From: Phytohabitans sp052068095
Lineage (GTDB): Bacteria > Actinomycetota > Actinomycetes > Mycobacteriales > Micromonosporaceae
Length of the DNA: 64,000 nt
NCBI RefSeq assembly: GCF_052068095.1
Contig: NZ_JBQHDG010000011.1
Coordinates: forward strand, 124,001-188,000
Direction of reading: 5' to 3'
In this document: positions 25,036-33,713 of the stretch, piece by piece
How the letters are laid out: each line of letters starts with the position of its first letter
How positions within the stretch are numbered: position 1 is the first letter of the stretch
The notes under the pieces: generated by a model
Databases searched by the model: none
The model's input: only the letters and a program-made list of their open reading frames with translations
What the model was told of the DNA's origin: nothing
Made by a program: the position numbers and the translations under genes

Positions 25036-27363
25036 ATGGTGCGTGCCCGAAGAATCCTGGTATCGGTGACAACGGTGGTGTGTCTGCTCCTCGGAGCGGC
25101 GGGTGTGGCGCTCGGGCAGGCGCCACCGCCGGACTCCGGCGGCGCGGTCCCACCGGGATGGACGATCGTCCACATCGGAGACGGTGTACGGCTGGTGTGG
25201 CGGTCGCCGCGGCCAGTGCCGATGGGCGACGCGGCGGTCGAGTTCCGGGTCGGCGACCGGCCGCTCGGACGGCCGATGGCGGAGCGCGACGGGCGCACGT
25301 TCCGGCTCGACCTGGATGCCAGCCCCGCCGACCTGACCCGGCTGGAGGCACACGCCGGCGGGCGCCGGCTCGACGCCGCCGCCCCCAAGAGCCAAGCGGG
25401 CGCGGCGGCCGCGGTGACGCTGCCGGCGCCGCTCCCCGTCTATCCGGATCCGGGTAAGCCCGGGGCGTACCAGACGGTCACCGGCGAGTACAACCTGGCG
25501 GGCGTCAAGCTGCCGGGCTTCCCGGCGGCGGCGGAGATGACCGGCGTCGTGGTCGCGCCGCGCGGTGCGCCGGGTGCCCGGCCGCTCGTGCTGTTTCTGC
25601 ACGGCCGGCACAGCACCTGCTATCTCGGCAAGGAATCCTCCGGTGACTGGCCGTGCCCCCGGGGCTGGCGCCCCATCCCCAGCTACCGCGGCTACCTCCA
25701 GGCACAGCAGCTGCTCGCCTCGCAGGGATACGTGACGGTCTCCATCAGCGCGAACGGGATCAACGGCCAGGACTGGGCGATCGACGACGGCGGCGCGCAC
25801 GCCCGGTCCTCGCTGGTACGCCACCACCTGGGCCGCTGGGCGAGCTGGGCGGGTGCCGCCCGGTCCGGCGCCCCGGCCGTCGTGCGGCAGTCGCCGCCGG
25901 TCGACATGTCGCGGGTGCTCCTGGTCGGCCACTCCCGCGGCGGTGAGGGAGTCAACCGCGCCGTCATCGACAGCCTCAGCCCGCGCTCGACCGCGGGCTA
26001 CCCGGGGGCGGTGCGCTGGACCATCCGCGGCACCGTCCTCATCGGACCGACTGTCTTCGGGCACAACCCGGCGCCGGACGTGCCGTCGGTGACGTTTCTG
26101 CCCGGGTGTGACGGTGACGTCTCCGACCTGCAAGGACAGATCTATGTGGACGGCACGCGCGGGGTGAGCGGCGGCACCGGCCTGCACAGCGCGGTATACA
26201 TGGTCGGCGCCAACCACAACTTCTACAACACGGAGTGGACGCCGGGGCAGGCCGTGGCGCCCGCATGGGACGACTTCTGGGAAGCGGACGACGACCAGGT
26301 CTGCTCGCCGGGCAAGGGGATCCGGCTCACCGCGCGGCAGCAGCAGACCGTCGGCGCGACGTACGTCGCCGCCGCGGCGCGCCTGTTCGTCCACCGCGAC
26401 GACCGGGTGCGGCCGCTGCTGGACGGCACGCCCGTCCGCGCCGCCTCGGCCGGATCGGCTCGCGTGTACACCCACGCGGTCGGCGGCGTCCGTAGCCCGC
26501 TGGTCACGCCGGACGCGTCCACTCGGACGAGCGGCGCGGCCCGGCTCTGCACGCAGGTCGACACCGACCGCGCGGCCGCGTGCCTCGACCCGGGGCGGTC
26601 GCAGGGCCAGTCGCCGCACTTCGTGCCGTTCGGCTGGTTCTCGTCCGAGCCCGGCCGGTACTCGGTCGCGCTGACCGGGACGGGGCCGGCTACGATCCGA
26701 CCCGCCGCCCCGGCCTCGCTGGTCGGCGCGAGCGCGGTCGCCCTGCGGCTGATCCTGCCGCCCAACACCGCCGGCGCCCGGTTCGACGTGGCCGTCACCG
26801 ACACCGCCGGCCGCCGCGCCGTGCTCGGCCAGGTGCGGGTCGACGGGCTACCGGCCACGCAGCGCACGACGGCCCACTGGGCGCGGGAGGTGCGGGTGCC
26901 GATCCCGCGAGGCACCACGGTCGACCTCGGCCAGATCGCCGCCCTGGAGCTGGCGCCGGCGGCCCCGTCCGCACAGGCGTGGCTGGTGGACGCGTGGGGC
27001 TGGCGAGCGGGCACACCCGATCCGCGGCCGGTGCGCCTGCCCCGGATCGACATTGGACAGTTCGCTGTGGACGAAGGCGACTCGGGCACGGTCACCTATC
27101 AGGTGCCGCTCACCGTCTCCGGCAGCGGCCACGGCGAGGTCCGCCTGCTGATCGTCGACTCGTCCGGCAAGGGCGAGGTGACCGAGCGGCTGGTCACGGT
27201 ACGGCCCGGCGTCACCCGGATCGACGTGCCGATCCAGGTCACCGGCAACACCACCTTCGACGGAGACCAGCAGATCATCGTGGCGGCGAAGGCGCTTCGC
27301 GGCACGGTGATCGGTGACTACGACGGCGGCATATACATCCGGGACGACGACCCCATGCCGTGA
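25036..27363 (+). CDS. secreted alpha/beta hydrolase with C-terminal Calx-beta-like domain
   Basis: A 775-residue protein from ATG 25036 after GGGGAGGAACG. A signal peptide ends near residue 28. The hydrolase core shows the oxyanion-type VLFLHGRHSTC (residues ~185-195), the nucleophile elbow LLVGHSRGGEG with Ser300, and a GANHNFYNTEW segment with a candidate catalytic His. The region to ~residue 660 is beta-rich with no recognised motif. Residues ~675-775 look like a Calx-beta module (FAVDEGDSGTVTYQVPLTV, DVPIQVTGNTTFDGDQQ). It lies 115 nt downstream of the SGNH hydrolase and both appear exported, so a joint extracellular degradative role is possible. The substrate is unknown. Confidence 0.8.
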   Translation: MVRARRILVSVTTVVCLLLGAAGVALGQAPPPDSGGAVPPGWTIVHIGDGVRLVWRSPRPVPMGDAAVEFRVGDRPLGRPMAERDGRTFRLDLDASPADLTRLEAHAGGRRLDAAAPKSQAGAAAAVTLPAPLPVYPDPGKPGAYQTVTGEYNLAGVKLPGFPAAAEMTGVVVAPRGAPGARPLVLFLHGRHSTCYLGKESSGDWPCPRGWRPIPSYRGYLQAQQLLASQGYVTVSISANGINGQDWAIDDGGAHARSSLVRHHLGRWASWAGAARSGAPAVVRQSPPVDMSRVLLVGHSRGGEGVNRAVIDSLSPRSTAGYPGAVRWTIRGTVLIGPTVFGHNPAPDVPSVTFLPGCDGDVSDLQGQIYVDGTRGVSGGTGLHSAVYMVGANHNFYNTEWTPGQAVAPAWDDFWEADDDQVCSPGKGIRLTARQQQTVGATYVAAAARLFVHRDDRVRPLLDGTPVRAASAGSARVYTHAVGGVRSPLVTPDASTRTSGAARLCTQVDTDRAAACLDPGRSQGQSPHFVPFGWFSSEPGRYSVALTGTGPATIRPAAPASLVGASAVALRLILPPNTAGARFDVAVTDTAGRRAVLGQVRVDGLPATQRTTAHWAREVRVPIPRGTTVDLGQIAALELAPAAPSAQAWLVDAWGWRAGTPDPRPVRLPRIDIGQFAVDEGDSGTVTYQVPLTVSGSGHGEVRLLIVDSSGKGEVTERLVTVRPGVTRIDVPIQVTGNTTFDGDQQIIVAAKALRGTVIGDYDGGIYIRDDDPMP

Positions 27364-27375
27364 GTCACCGCCGCG

Positions 27376-27393
27376 CCTGACGACGCGGTCAGG
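27376..27393. terminator. weak hairpin between convergent genes
   Basis: CCTGAC/GTCAGG with a 6-nt loop lies where the hydrolase and ABC-transporter genes converge, overlapping the ABC gene's stop codon. The stem is only 6 bp, so this is a weak candidate. Confidence 0.25.
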
Positions 27394-28171
27394 AGCGGCC
27401 GGGCGTCTCGGCGAGGGTCGTCGCGCCTGTCATGATGGCGACGGCCTCCGACATCGTGTGGGAGGCCGGCGTGACGACGGCGGCGCAGCGGCCCAGGCGC
27501 TGGATGTGGATGCGGTCGGCGACCTCGAAGACGTGCGGCATGTTGTGGCTGATCAGGATGACCGGCAGCCCTCGGGACCGGACCTCACGGATCATCTTGA
27601 GGACCTGGTTGGACTCTTTGACGCCGAGCGCCGCGGTGGGCTCGTCGAGCACGATCATCTTGCTGCCGAACGCCGCCGCGCGCGCCACCGACACCGCCTG
27701 GCGCTGCCCGCCGGAGAGGGTCTCCACGGGCTGGGCCATGTTTTGCAGCGTGCCGATGCCAAGGTCGGCCATGGCCTTGGCGGCATCGCGGCGCATGCCC
27801 TTCTTGTCGGTCATCCGCAGCACGCTGCCGAGGAACCCGGGCCGGCGGCGTTCCCGGCCGAGGTACAGGTTGCTGGCGATGTCGAGTGCCGGCGCGACGG
27901 CGAGGGTCTGGTACACGGTCTCGATGCCGGCGTCCCGGGCGTCCTGCGGCCGTTTGAAGTGCACCGGCTGCCCGTCGATGAATATCTGGCCGGTGTCCGG
28001 GACGAGGGCGCCGGTGAGGCACTTGACGAGCGTCGACTTGCCGGCGCCGTTGTCGCCGATGATGCCGAGGACCTCGCCGGGGTACAGGTCGAGGTCGACG
28101 CCGTCGAGCCCGACGACGTGGCCGAAGGTCTTGACCATGCCGCGTGCCGACAGTACGGGGGAGGCGGTCAT
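27389..28171 (-). CDS. sugar ABC transporter ATP-binding protein
   Basis: A 260-residue single-domain ATPase with Walker A GDNGAGKST at residues 39-47, signature LSGGQRQAVSVARA, Walker B KMIVLDEPTAALG, and the switch His in LISHN. It resembles the half-size ATPases of FrcA type rather than the double-domain RbsA. It energises uptake of a monosaccharide through the adjacent permease. The start ATG at 28171 overlaps the permease stop in an ATGA arrangement, so translation is coupled. It is the last gene of the binding protein-permease-ATPase operon under the LacI-type repressor. Confidence 0.92.
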   Translation of the reverse strand: MTASPVLSARGMVKTFGHVVGLDGVDLDLYPGEVLGIIGDNGAGKSTLVKCLTGALVPDTGQIFIDGQPVHFKRPQDARDAGIETVYQTLAVAPALDIASNLYLGRERRRPGFLGSVLRMTDKKGMRRDAAKAMADLGIGTLQNMAQPVETLSGGQRQAVSVARAAAFGSKMIVLDEPTAALGVKESNQVLKMIREVRSRGLPVILISHNMPHVFEVADRIHIQRLGRCAAVVTPASHTMSEAVAIMTGATTLAETPGRS

Positions 28172-29199
28172 GCTTTCACCTTCCTGATCCACTGGTCGAC
28201 GGCCACCGCGAGGATGACCAGCAGTCCGACCGCGAGCACGCGGTACTGGTCGTCCACGCCGGCCAGCGACAGTCCGCTGCGGAAGAAGCCGACGATCAGC
28301 GCGCCGAGCAGCGTGCCCAGCACGGCGCCCCGGCCGCCGAAGAGGCTGGTGCCGCCGATGACGACGGCCGTGATGCTCTCCAGGTTGGCGTCGGTGATGG
28401 CGTTCGGGCTGGCGGCGCCGGCCCGGCCGATCAGGATCCACGCGGTCAGTCCGTAGATGGCTCCGGCGACCGTGTACACGCTGAGCAGCACGCGATCGAC
28501 CCGGATGCCGGCCAGCCGCGCCGCTTCCTTGTCGTCGCCGACCGCGTACACGTGCCTGCCCCACGCCGTGTTGGCCAGCGCGAACCCGACCACCACGTAG
28601 AGCACGGCGACCAGTACGACGCCGGTGGTGATCCGGAAGTCGCCGATCCGGAAGGACTCACCGGTCCAGCTCAGCAGGTCCGGCATGTCGACCGCCTGCA
28701 CGCTCTGGCCGCGCGAGTAGAGCAGGCCGATGGCGGTGAAGACGCTCAGCGTGCCGAGGGTGACGATGAACGGCGGCAGTTTGATCCGGGTGACCAGGGC
28801 GCCGTTCACCAGGCCGGCCGCGACGCCGAGCAGGACGCCGACGCCGATGGCCAGCACGCCGGGCAGGCCGGCGCCCTCGGCGAGCTTCGCCGTGACCATC
28901 ATGGACAGGATCGTGATCGCGCCGACGGACAGGTCGATCCCGGCGGTCAGGATGATCAGCGTCTGCCCGACGGCCAGCGCCCCGATCACCGCCACCTGCT
29001 GTAGGACGAGCGACAGCGAGTTGGCCGAGGAGAACCGAGGGTTGATCGCCGAGAAGACGATGAACGAGATGACCAGCACCAGGAACGGGCTGATCGCCGG
29101 ATGCGAGTGCAGCAGGTGCTGGATCCGTTGCGCCGGTGCTCGCCGGCGCAGTGCGAACTGCTCGCTGGCGGTGCTGGCCGGTGTGGTTGTGGTGGACAC
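28168..29199 (-). CDS. sugar ABC transporter permease (RbsC/FrcC family)
   Basis: A 343-residue membrane protein with about ten hydrophobic helices. It has the family's conserved AGIDLSVGAI segment and the GRHVYAVGDDKEAARLAGI coupling loop seen in ribose/fructose-type permeases. The GTG start at 29199 is preceded by AGGGAG with a 6-nt gap. It forms the channel for the carbohydrate delivered by the upstream lipoprotein. Substrate identity cannot be read from sequence; ribose, fructose, xylose or inositol are all handled by this family. Confidence 0.92.
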   Translation of the reverse strand: MSTTTTPASTASEQFALRRRAPAQRIQHLLHSHPAISPFLVLVISFIVFSAINPRFSSANSLSLVLQQVAVIGALAVGQTLIILTAGIDLSVGAITILSMMVTAKLAEGAGLPGVLAIGVGVLLGVAAGLVNGALVTRIKLPPFIVTLGTLSVFTAIGLLYSRGQSVQAVDMPDLLSWTGESFRIGDFRITTGVVLVAVLYVVVGFALANTAWGRHVYAVGDDKEAARLAGIRVDRVLLSVYTVAGAIYGLTAWILIGRAGAASPNAITDANLESITAVVIGGTSLFGGRGAVLGTLLGALIVGFFRSGLSLAGVDDQYRVLAVGLLVILAVAVDQWIRKVKA

Positions 29200-29305
29200 G
29201 CCAACTCCCTTCGGGGGCTCTGCTGGGTCTCGCTCGCGTCGCTCGGTGGCCGCCCGGGGCGGCCGGCCGCGACGCCCGGACGGCGCCGCGGCCGGATGAG
29301 CAACG

Positions 29306-30376
29306 TCAGGCCGTGCCCCAGCAGATCTTCGCGCCCTCGGTGCTGTCGATGCTCTCGACGCCGGTGGCCGGCTTGTCGGTCACCAGCGCGACACCCGTGT
29401 CGTAGAAGTCGAGCCCGCTGGTGACGGCGGGCTTGGCTCCGCCGGTCGCGATCTGCTTGATCGCCTTGACGCCGAGCTCGGCCATCTTCACCGGGTACTG
29501 CTGTGACGTGGCGTTGATCAGGCCGCTCTTGACCTGCTGCACGCCCTGGCAACCGCCGTCCACGGAGACGACGAGCACGTCCTTGGTACCGGCGGCCTGC
29601 ATGGCCTTCTGCGCGCCGACCGCGGCCGGCTCGTTGATGGTGTAGACGACGTTGATGTTCGGGTTCTTGGCCAGGCAGCGCTCCATGGCGGTGCGCCCGC
29701 CGTCCTCGGCGCCCTCGGTCGGCTCGTTGCAGACGATCGTGTAGGTCCCGCCGGAGTAGCTGCCGGTCGGCGCCTCGTCGCCGTTCTTGGCCTTGTCGCC
29801 GGTGTCGATGCCCATGCCGGTGAGGAAGCCCTGGTCGCGGTTGTAGTCGACCGAGACGATCTTGTCGTTGAACAGGTCGAGCAGTGCGATCGTCGCGGGC
29901 TTGCCGGCGAGCTGGGCCGCCGTCCACTTGCCGATCAGCTCACCGGCCTTGAAGTTGTCGGTAGCGAACGTGATGTCCACTGTGTCCGCCGGGTCGGGCG
30001 GCGTGTCCAGAGCGATGACGTACAGCCCGGCCTCCCGCGCCTTCTTGATCGCGGGATTGACGCCGGGGCCGTTCGGCGTGATCAGGATGCCCTCGTCGCC
30101 GCGGGCGATCGCGTCCTCGATCGCCTGCACCTGGCCGGCCTCGTCACCGTCCTCCTTGCCGGCGGCGACGGTGAGCTTGACGCCATCGGCCTCGGCGGCC
30201 TTCTTGGCGCCGTCCTGCATGGTGACGAAGAACGGGTTCGTGGAGTTTTTGGTGATCAGCGAGACCGCCACACCGTCGTCGCCCGCGTCGTCGCCGCCGC
30301 ATGCGGTGGCCAGCAGGCTCAGGGCGGCTACGGCGGCGAACAGACGCGCGGCCCGACGGCCGGTGCGCTTTCTCAT
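29306..30376 (-). CDS. sugar-binding lipoprotein of ABC importer
   Basis: A 356-residue protein from ATG 30376 with AAGGAG five nt upstream. The signal peptide ends in the lipobox LLATAC followed by GGDD, so Cys becomes the lipidated N-terminus. The mature part is a periplasmic-binding-protein type I fold (SLITKNSTNPFFVTMQDGAK, GDEGILITPNGPG) as in RbsB/FrcB-like proteins. The distance to the permease (106 nt) leaves room for differential expression. It heads the operon, and the promoter overlaps a LacI-type operator. Confidence 0.92.
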   Translation of the reverse strand: MRKRTGRRAARLFAAVAALSLLATACGGDDAGDDGVAVSLITKNSTNPFFVTMQDGAKKAAEADGVKLTVAAGKEDGDEAGQVQAIEDAIARGDEGILITPNGPGVNPAIKKAREAGLYVIALDTPPDPADTVDITFATDNFKAGELIGKWTAAQLAGKPATIALLDLFNDKIVSVDYNRDQGFLTGMGIDTGDKAKNGDEAPTGSYSGGTYTIVCNEPTEGAEDGGRTAMERCLAKNPNINVVYTINEPAAVGAQKAMQAAGTKDVLVVSVDGGCQGVQQVKSGLINATSQQYPVKMAELGVKAIKQIATGGAKPAVTSGLDFYDTGVALVTDKPATGVESIDSTEGAKICWGTA

Positions 30377-30427
30377 GTCCGCTCCTTCATTCGGGGGTGA
30401 GCCGTCGCCGAACCCAGCCAAACCAGC

Positions 30428-30443
30428 TCGACAACGATGTCGA
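30428..30443. promoter_or_regulatory. LacI-type operator 1
   Basis: TCGACAACGATGTCGA has TCGACA/TGTCGA arms with a 4-bp centre. It spans the predicted transcription start of the sugar ABC operon, where a LacI-family repressor would block initiation. It is nearly the exact inverse of operator 2. Confidence 0.75.
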
Positions 30444-30447
30444 GGAG

Positions 30448-30476
30448 GTTAACCCTCGCGCTGTGCTGTGTGTCAA
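30448..30476 (-). promoter_or_regulatory. promoter of the sugar ABC operon
   Basis: Reading the minus strand, TTGACA (30476-30471) and GTTAAC (30453-30448) are 17 bp apart, a near-consensus -35 and spacing. Initiation would fall at about 30441, inside operator 1. Confidence 0.55.
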
Positions 30477-30484
30477 TAGGTTAC

Positions 30485-30500
30485 TTGACATCGTTGTCGA
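30485..30500. promoter_or_regulatory. LacI-type operator 2
   Basis: TTGACATCGTTGTCGA matches the reverse complement of operator 1 with one mismatch. It sits on the lacI side and would allow autoregulation, or looping with operator 1 at about 57 bp centre to centre. Confidence 0.72.
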
Positions 30501-30573
30501 ATGGGTTCACGCTTCGGCGGGGCGACGCCTCGCCCGCATGGGATGCGAAACTGTCCGGTGAAGGGGGACGGAA

Positions 30574-31656
30574 ATGACGCAGGAGACACCCGCGGAGCCC
30601 TCGCCCGCCCCCTCCGAGATGTCCGTGCCCAAGGGCCGCCCGACGCTGCGTGACGTGGCGCTGCTGGCCGGTGTCAGCACCAAGACCGCGTCCCGGGTCG
30701 TCAACGGCGAGGGCGGCGTGACCGCCGCGAAGGTCGCGGCCGTCCAGCAGGCGGTGGCCAAGCTCGACTATCGGCCCAACTTCACGGCGAGCAGCCTGCG
30801 CCGCGCCAACGGCCGCACCGCCGCGATCGCCGCCGTGCTGGAGGACGTCTCCAACCCGTTCTCGTCGGCTCTGCACCGCGCGCTCGAAGACGTGGCACAC
30901 GGCCGCGACGTCATGATCTTCGCGGGCAGCGTCGACGAGGATCCCCAGCGGGAGCGGTCGCTGATCCACGCGTTCACCACGCGGCAGGCCGACGCCCTGG
31001 TCGTCGTGCCCGCCAGCGACAGCCAGCGCTACCTCGCCAGCGAGGTCAACGCCGGCACCCCGATCGTCTTCGTCGACCGCCCGCCGGTCGGCATCGACGT
31101 CGACGCGGTCCTGGTCGACAACCACGCGGGCGCCGCCGAGGCGGTCCGCCACCTGGTCGCCCACGGCCACCGCGACATCGGATTCCTCGGCGACCTGACG
31201 TCGATCGCCACCGCGCGGCAACGCCTGCTGGGCTACAAAGAATCCCTCAGCGACCACGGCATCCGGCCCGCACCGGAGCACATCGTGCTCGACCTGCACA
31301 CCGAGGAGGCCGCCCAGCGGGCCACGCACGACCTGCTCACCGGCGAGTCCCCGCCGACCGCGCTCTTCACCGCGCAAAACCTCGTCACCATCGGCGCGGT
31401 GCGCGCGCTGCGCCAGCTCGACCTGCACCACCGGGTGGCGCTCGTCGGCTACGACGACTTCCCCCTCGCAGACCTGCTCCAGCCGCCGGTCACCGTGGTC
31501 GCGCAAGATCCCGCGGCGATGGGACGGCTCGCCGCGTCACTCATCTTCCGCCGCCTCGACGGCGAGCGCTGGGAGCCGACCGTCCACTTCGTACCGACCC
31601 GGCTCGTCCCGCGCGGCTCGGGTGAGATCCTCGGCCCCCATGCGGCCAAGCCGTAG
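30574..31656 (+). CDS. LacI-family transcriptional repressor
   Basis: A 360-residue protein with an N-terminal LacI HTH (TLRDVALLAGVSTKTASRVV, residues ~24-43) and hinge segment (YRPNFTASSLRRANGRT). A type-I periplasmic-binding-like effector domain follows, with NPFSSALHRALE and VDNHAGAAEAVRHLVAHGHR. It is divergent from the sugar ABC importer, and the two 16-bp operators between them fit the LacI-type palindrome. The straightforward reading is sugar-responsive repression of the importer and of itself. Confidence 0.92.
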   Translation: MTQETPAEPSPAPSEMSVPKGRPTLRDVALLAGVSTKTASRVVNGEGGVTAAKVAAVQQAVAKLDYRPNFTASSLRRANGRTAAIAAVLEDVSNPFSSALHRALEDVAHGRDVMIFAGSVDEDPQRERSLIHAFTTRQADALVVVPASDSQRYLASEVNAGTPIVFVDRPPVGIDVDAVLVDNHAGAAEAVRHLVAHGHRDIGFLGDLTSIATARQRLLGYKESLSDHGIRPAPEHIVLDLHTEEAAQRATHDLLTGESPPTALFTAQNLVTIGAVRALRQLDLHHRVALVGYDDFPLADLLQPPVTVVAQDPAAMGRLAASLIFRRLDGERWEPTVHFVPTRLVPRGSGEILGPHAAKP

Positions 31657-31722
31657 GACGGCGTCGCCTTCGCGCGTGGGGTGGTTGTCGGTTCGCGACG
31701 GAGTCAAGGCAGGATTGGCGGC

Positions 31723-32484
31723 ATGACTGGTGACGCGCCCATCGTGCCCAAGCCGCTGGAGCCCCTGGACGAGGATTGGCAGCGCGGGCTTGCCATCGTG
31801 GCCCACCCCGACGACCTGGAGTTCGGCGCGGCGGCGGCCATCGCCCGCTGGACGAGGCAGGGCAAGCAGATCGCCTACGCGCTGCTCACCAGCGGCGAGG
31901 CCGGCATCGACGGCATGGACCCGGCGGAGGCCGGCCCGGCACGCGAGGCGGAGCAGCGCGCGTCCGCCGAGATCGTCGGCGTGACCCAGGTGGACTTCCT
32001 CGGGCTGCCCGACGGCGTCCTGGAGTACGGCGTCGCGTTGCGCCGCGACCTGTGCCGGGTGATCCGCACGTACAAACCGGACATCGTGATCACCAACAAC
32101 TTCCGGGACAGCTGGGACGAGGCCGGCGACGCGCTGAACATGTCCGACCACATCGTCACCGGCCGGGCCGTGCTCGACGCCGCCCGCGACGCCGGCAACC
32201 GGTGGGTCTTCCGCGAGCAGATCGACGAGGGCCTGGAGAAGTGGGGCGGCGTCCGGCAGGTCTGGGCCGCCGCCTCACCGCTGTCGAAGCACGCGGTCGA
32301 CACCACCGACACGTTCGACCTGGGCGTCCAGTCGCTCAAGGCGCATGACGCCTACCTGCGCGGCCTGGGCTCCGGCGGCTTCGACCCCGAGGAGTTCCTG
32401 GAAGGCTTCTCCCGGCAGACCGGCAACCGCCTCGGCGTCAAGTACGCGGCTGCCTTCGAGGTGTTCAAGCTCAGCCTTTTCTGA
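31723..32484 (+). CDS. PIG-L/LmbE-family deacetylase
   Basis: A 253-residue protein from ATG 31723 with the zinc-binding AHPDDLEFG motif at residues 27-35. A later SDHIVTGRAV segment supplies the third zinc-binding His. Members of this family remove N-acetyl groups from sugars, as in MshB of mycothiol synthesis and Mca-type enzymes. It is shorter than typical MshB, and the substrate is unknown. A CAGGAT box ends 7 nt before the ATG with no Shine-Dalgarno between, which suggests a leaderless transcript separate from the LacI gene. Confidence 0.85.
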   Translation: MTGDAPIVPKPLEPLDEDWQRGLAIVAHPDDLEFGAAAAIARWTRQGKQIAYALLTSGEAGIDGMDPAEAGPAREAEQRASAEIVGVTQVDFLGLPDGVLEYGVALRRDLCRVIRTYKPDIVITNNFRDSWDEAGDALNMSDHIVTGRAVLDAARDAGNRWVFREQIDEGLEKWGGVRQVWAAASPLSKHAVDTTDTFDLGVQSLKAHDAYLRGLGSGGFDPEEFLEGFSRQTGNRLGVKYAAAFEVFKLSLF

Positions 32485-32520
32485 GGCCCATCGCGTCCGG
32501 TATGCGACGTTCAGACCCGC

Positions 32521-32982
32521 TCAGTCGACCCGGTGCAGCGGGCCCCACTCGGGAGAGTGCTGCGCTTGCACGGCCTCCTCGCACTGGCGAAGCGCCCGCT
32601 CCGACACCCACGCGATCGGGCGGCGGCAGCGCACCAGCGGCTCGTTGTCCGGCCCCCGACCACGCTCATCTCCGGCCAGGACCCACGGGCGTACGCCGGG
32701 ACCGCGGAGGTCACGCAGGTGGCGGTAGTCGTAGAGGCGGCGGGCCACCCACAGCCGAATCGGGCGGTCCTCCCACCATTGCTCGACATCGAGGGGGTTG
32801 GCGGAGAGGCCCGGCAATGTCACGCCGGTGAGCGAGTCGCGGCTGGACTGGTCACCGCCGCCATCGCCGCTCAGGTCGGCGTCCGGCCCCTCTGACCACC
32901 GGACGTAAAGGTGCTCCCGACCGCGTACCTGCTCGACCAGATCGGCCAGCTCGTCAAGGTCGTGAATGGTCGGCAGCTCCAT
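32521..32982 (-). CDS. DUF6098-like protein
   Basis: A 153-residue soluble protein with the conserved blocks I associate with DUF6098: LYVRWSEGPDAD, SRDSLTGVTLPGLSANPL, RLWVARRLYDYRHLRDLRGP and RPWVLAGDERGRGPDNEPLV. No catalytic motif is evident and the function is unknown. The family seems to be confined to actinobacteria. It converges with the PIG-L gene with 36 nt between stops. Confidence 0.75.
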   Translation of the reverse strand: MELPTIHDLDELADLVEQVRGREHLYVRWSEGPDADLSGDGGGDQSSRDSLTGVTLPGLSANPLDVEQWWEDRPIRLWVARRLYDYRHLRDLRGPGVRPWVLAGDERGRGPDNEPLVRCRRPIAWVSERALRQCEEAVQAQHSPEWGPLHRVD

Positions 32983-33088
32983 ACGGGGTAAATGCCCGCC
33001 TTCGGGCCATCAAATCGTGTTTACCGTCGCCGCGCGGGTGGACGACAGGCCGGCGGGTCGGGGTGCCGGTAGGCGGCCCGGCGGGTCG

Positions 33089-33094
33089 TAGAGT
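33089..33094 (+). promoter_or_regulatory. -10 element TAGAGT
   Basis: A near-consensus actinobacterial -10 box ends 6 nt before an ATG at 33101. This is the geometry of a leaderless transcript. No -35 match is seen. Confidence 0.45.
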
Positions 33095-33100
33095 GTGCCC

Positions 33101-33172
33101 ATGCGGGTTGATCAGGCTGCCGCCGTCCACCATCCAGCTCGACTCCCCGCCGCGCGGGGCTGCCGGTCGTGA
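33101..33172 (+). CDS. possible 23-aa leaderless leader ORF
   Basis: A 23-codon frame starts at ATG 33101 and stops at TGA 33170-33172. That stop overlaps the GTG start of the response-regulator gene in a GTGA arrangement. A TAGAGT -10 box lies directly upstream. The response regulator itself has no Shine-Dalgarno, so translation coupled to this short frame is plausible. The peptide has no recognised motif. It might also be a remnant of an upstream kinase gene. Confidence 0.35.
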   Translation: MRVDQAAAVHHPARLPAARGCRS

Positions 33173-33693
33173 AGGGACGGTCCGAGGCCGAGCCGGCGCC
33201 GTTGCAGGTCCTCGTCGTCGAGGACGACGCGGGTGACTTCGCGCTGGTGGAGACCGCGTTCGCCGACCATCTGGTCCAGACCGTCCTGCATCACGCGGTA
33301 AACGGCGCCGAGGCGTTGGAGTTCCTGCGCCGGGAAGGCGGCTACGCCGAGGCGCCGCGTCCGGATCTGATCCTGCTCGACCTCAACATGCCCGGTGTCG
33401 ACGGCCGACAGGTTCTCACGCGGATCAAGGCCGACCCGGATCTGAAGGCGATCCCGGTGGTCGTGTTCACCACCTCGGCGACCCCCGACGACGTCGCCGA
33501 CAGCTACATCGGGCACGCCAACGCCTACGTCACCAAGCCCATCGATCTGATCGACTTCGAACGGGTGGTGGCCGAGATCCGCAACTTCTACGGCAACACC
33601 GTCACGCTGCCCCAGCGGATCTCCGACTCGACCCGGCACGACGGTGGCACCGGCGGCCCGGCGGCACCCGCGCCCGCCGACCCCGCTAGCTGA
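33169..33693 (+). CDS. single-domain response regulator, Rcp1-like
   Basis: A 174-residue protein made of one receiver domain with acidic pocket ED at 18-19 (VVEDD), phospho-acceptor Asp71 (LILLDLNMPG), Thr in VVFTTSAT and Lys in YVTKPIDL. The ADDAG and YVTKPIDLIDFERVV pattern is typical of Rcp1-type regulators paired with phytochrome-like or other histidine kinases. A Pro/Ala-rich tail follows, with no DNA-binding domain. No kinase gene is adjacent in this window, so it probably works with an unlinked partner by protein interaction. The GTG start has no clear ribosome site (see the short upstream frame). Confidence 0.85.
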   Translation: MKGRSEAEPAPLQVLVVEDDAGDFALVETAFADHLVQTVLHHAVNGAEALEFLRREGGYAEAPRPDLILLDLNMPGVDGRQVLTRIKADPDLKAIPVVVFTTSATPDDVADSYIGHANAYVTKPIDLIDFERVVAEIRNFYGNTVTLPQRISDSTRHDGGTGGPAAPAPADPAS

Positions 33694-33713
33694 ACCCGCC
33701 CCGCTCGACCGGG

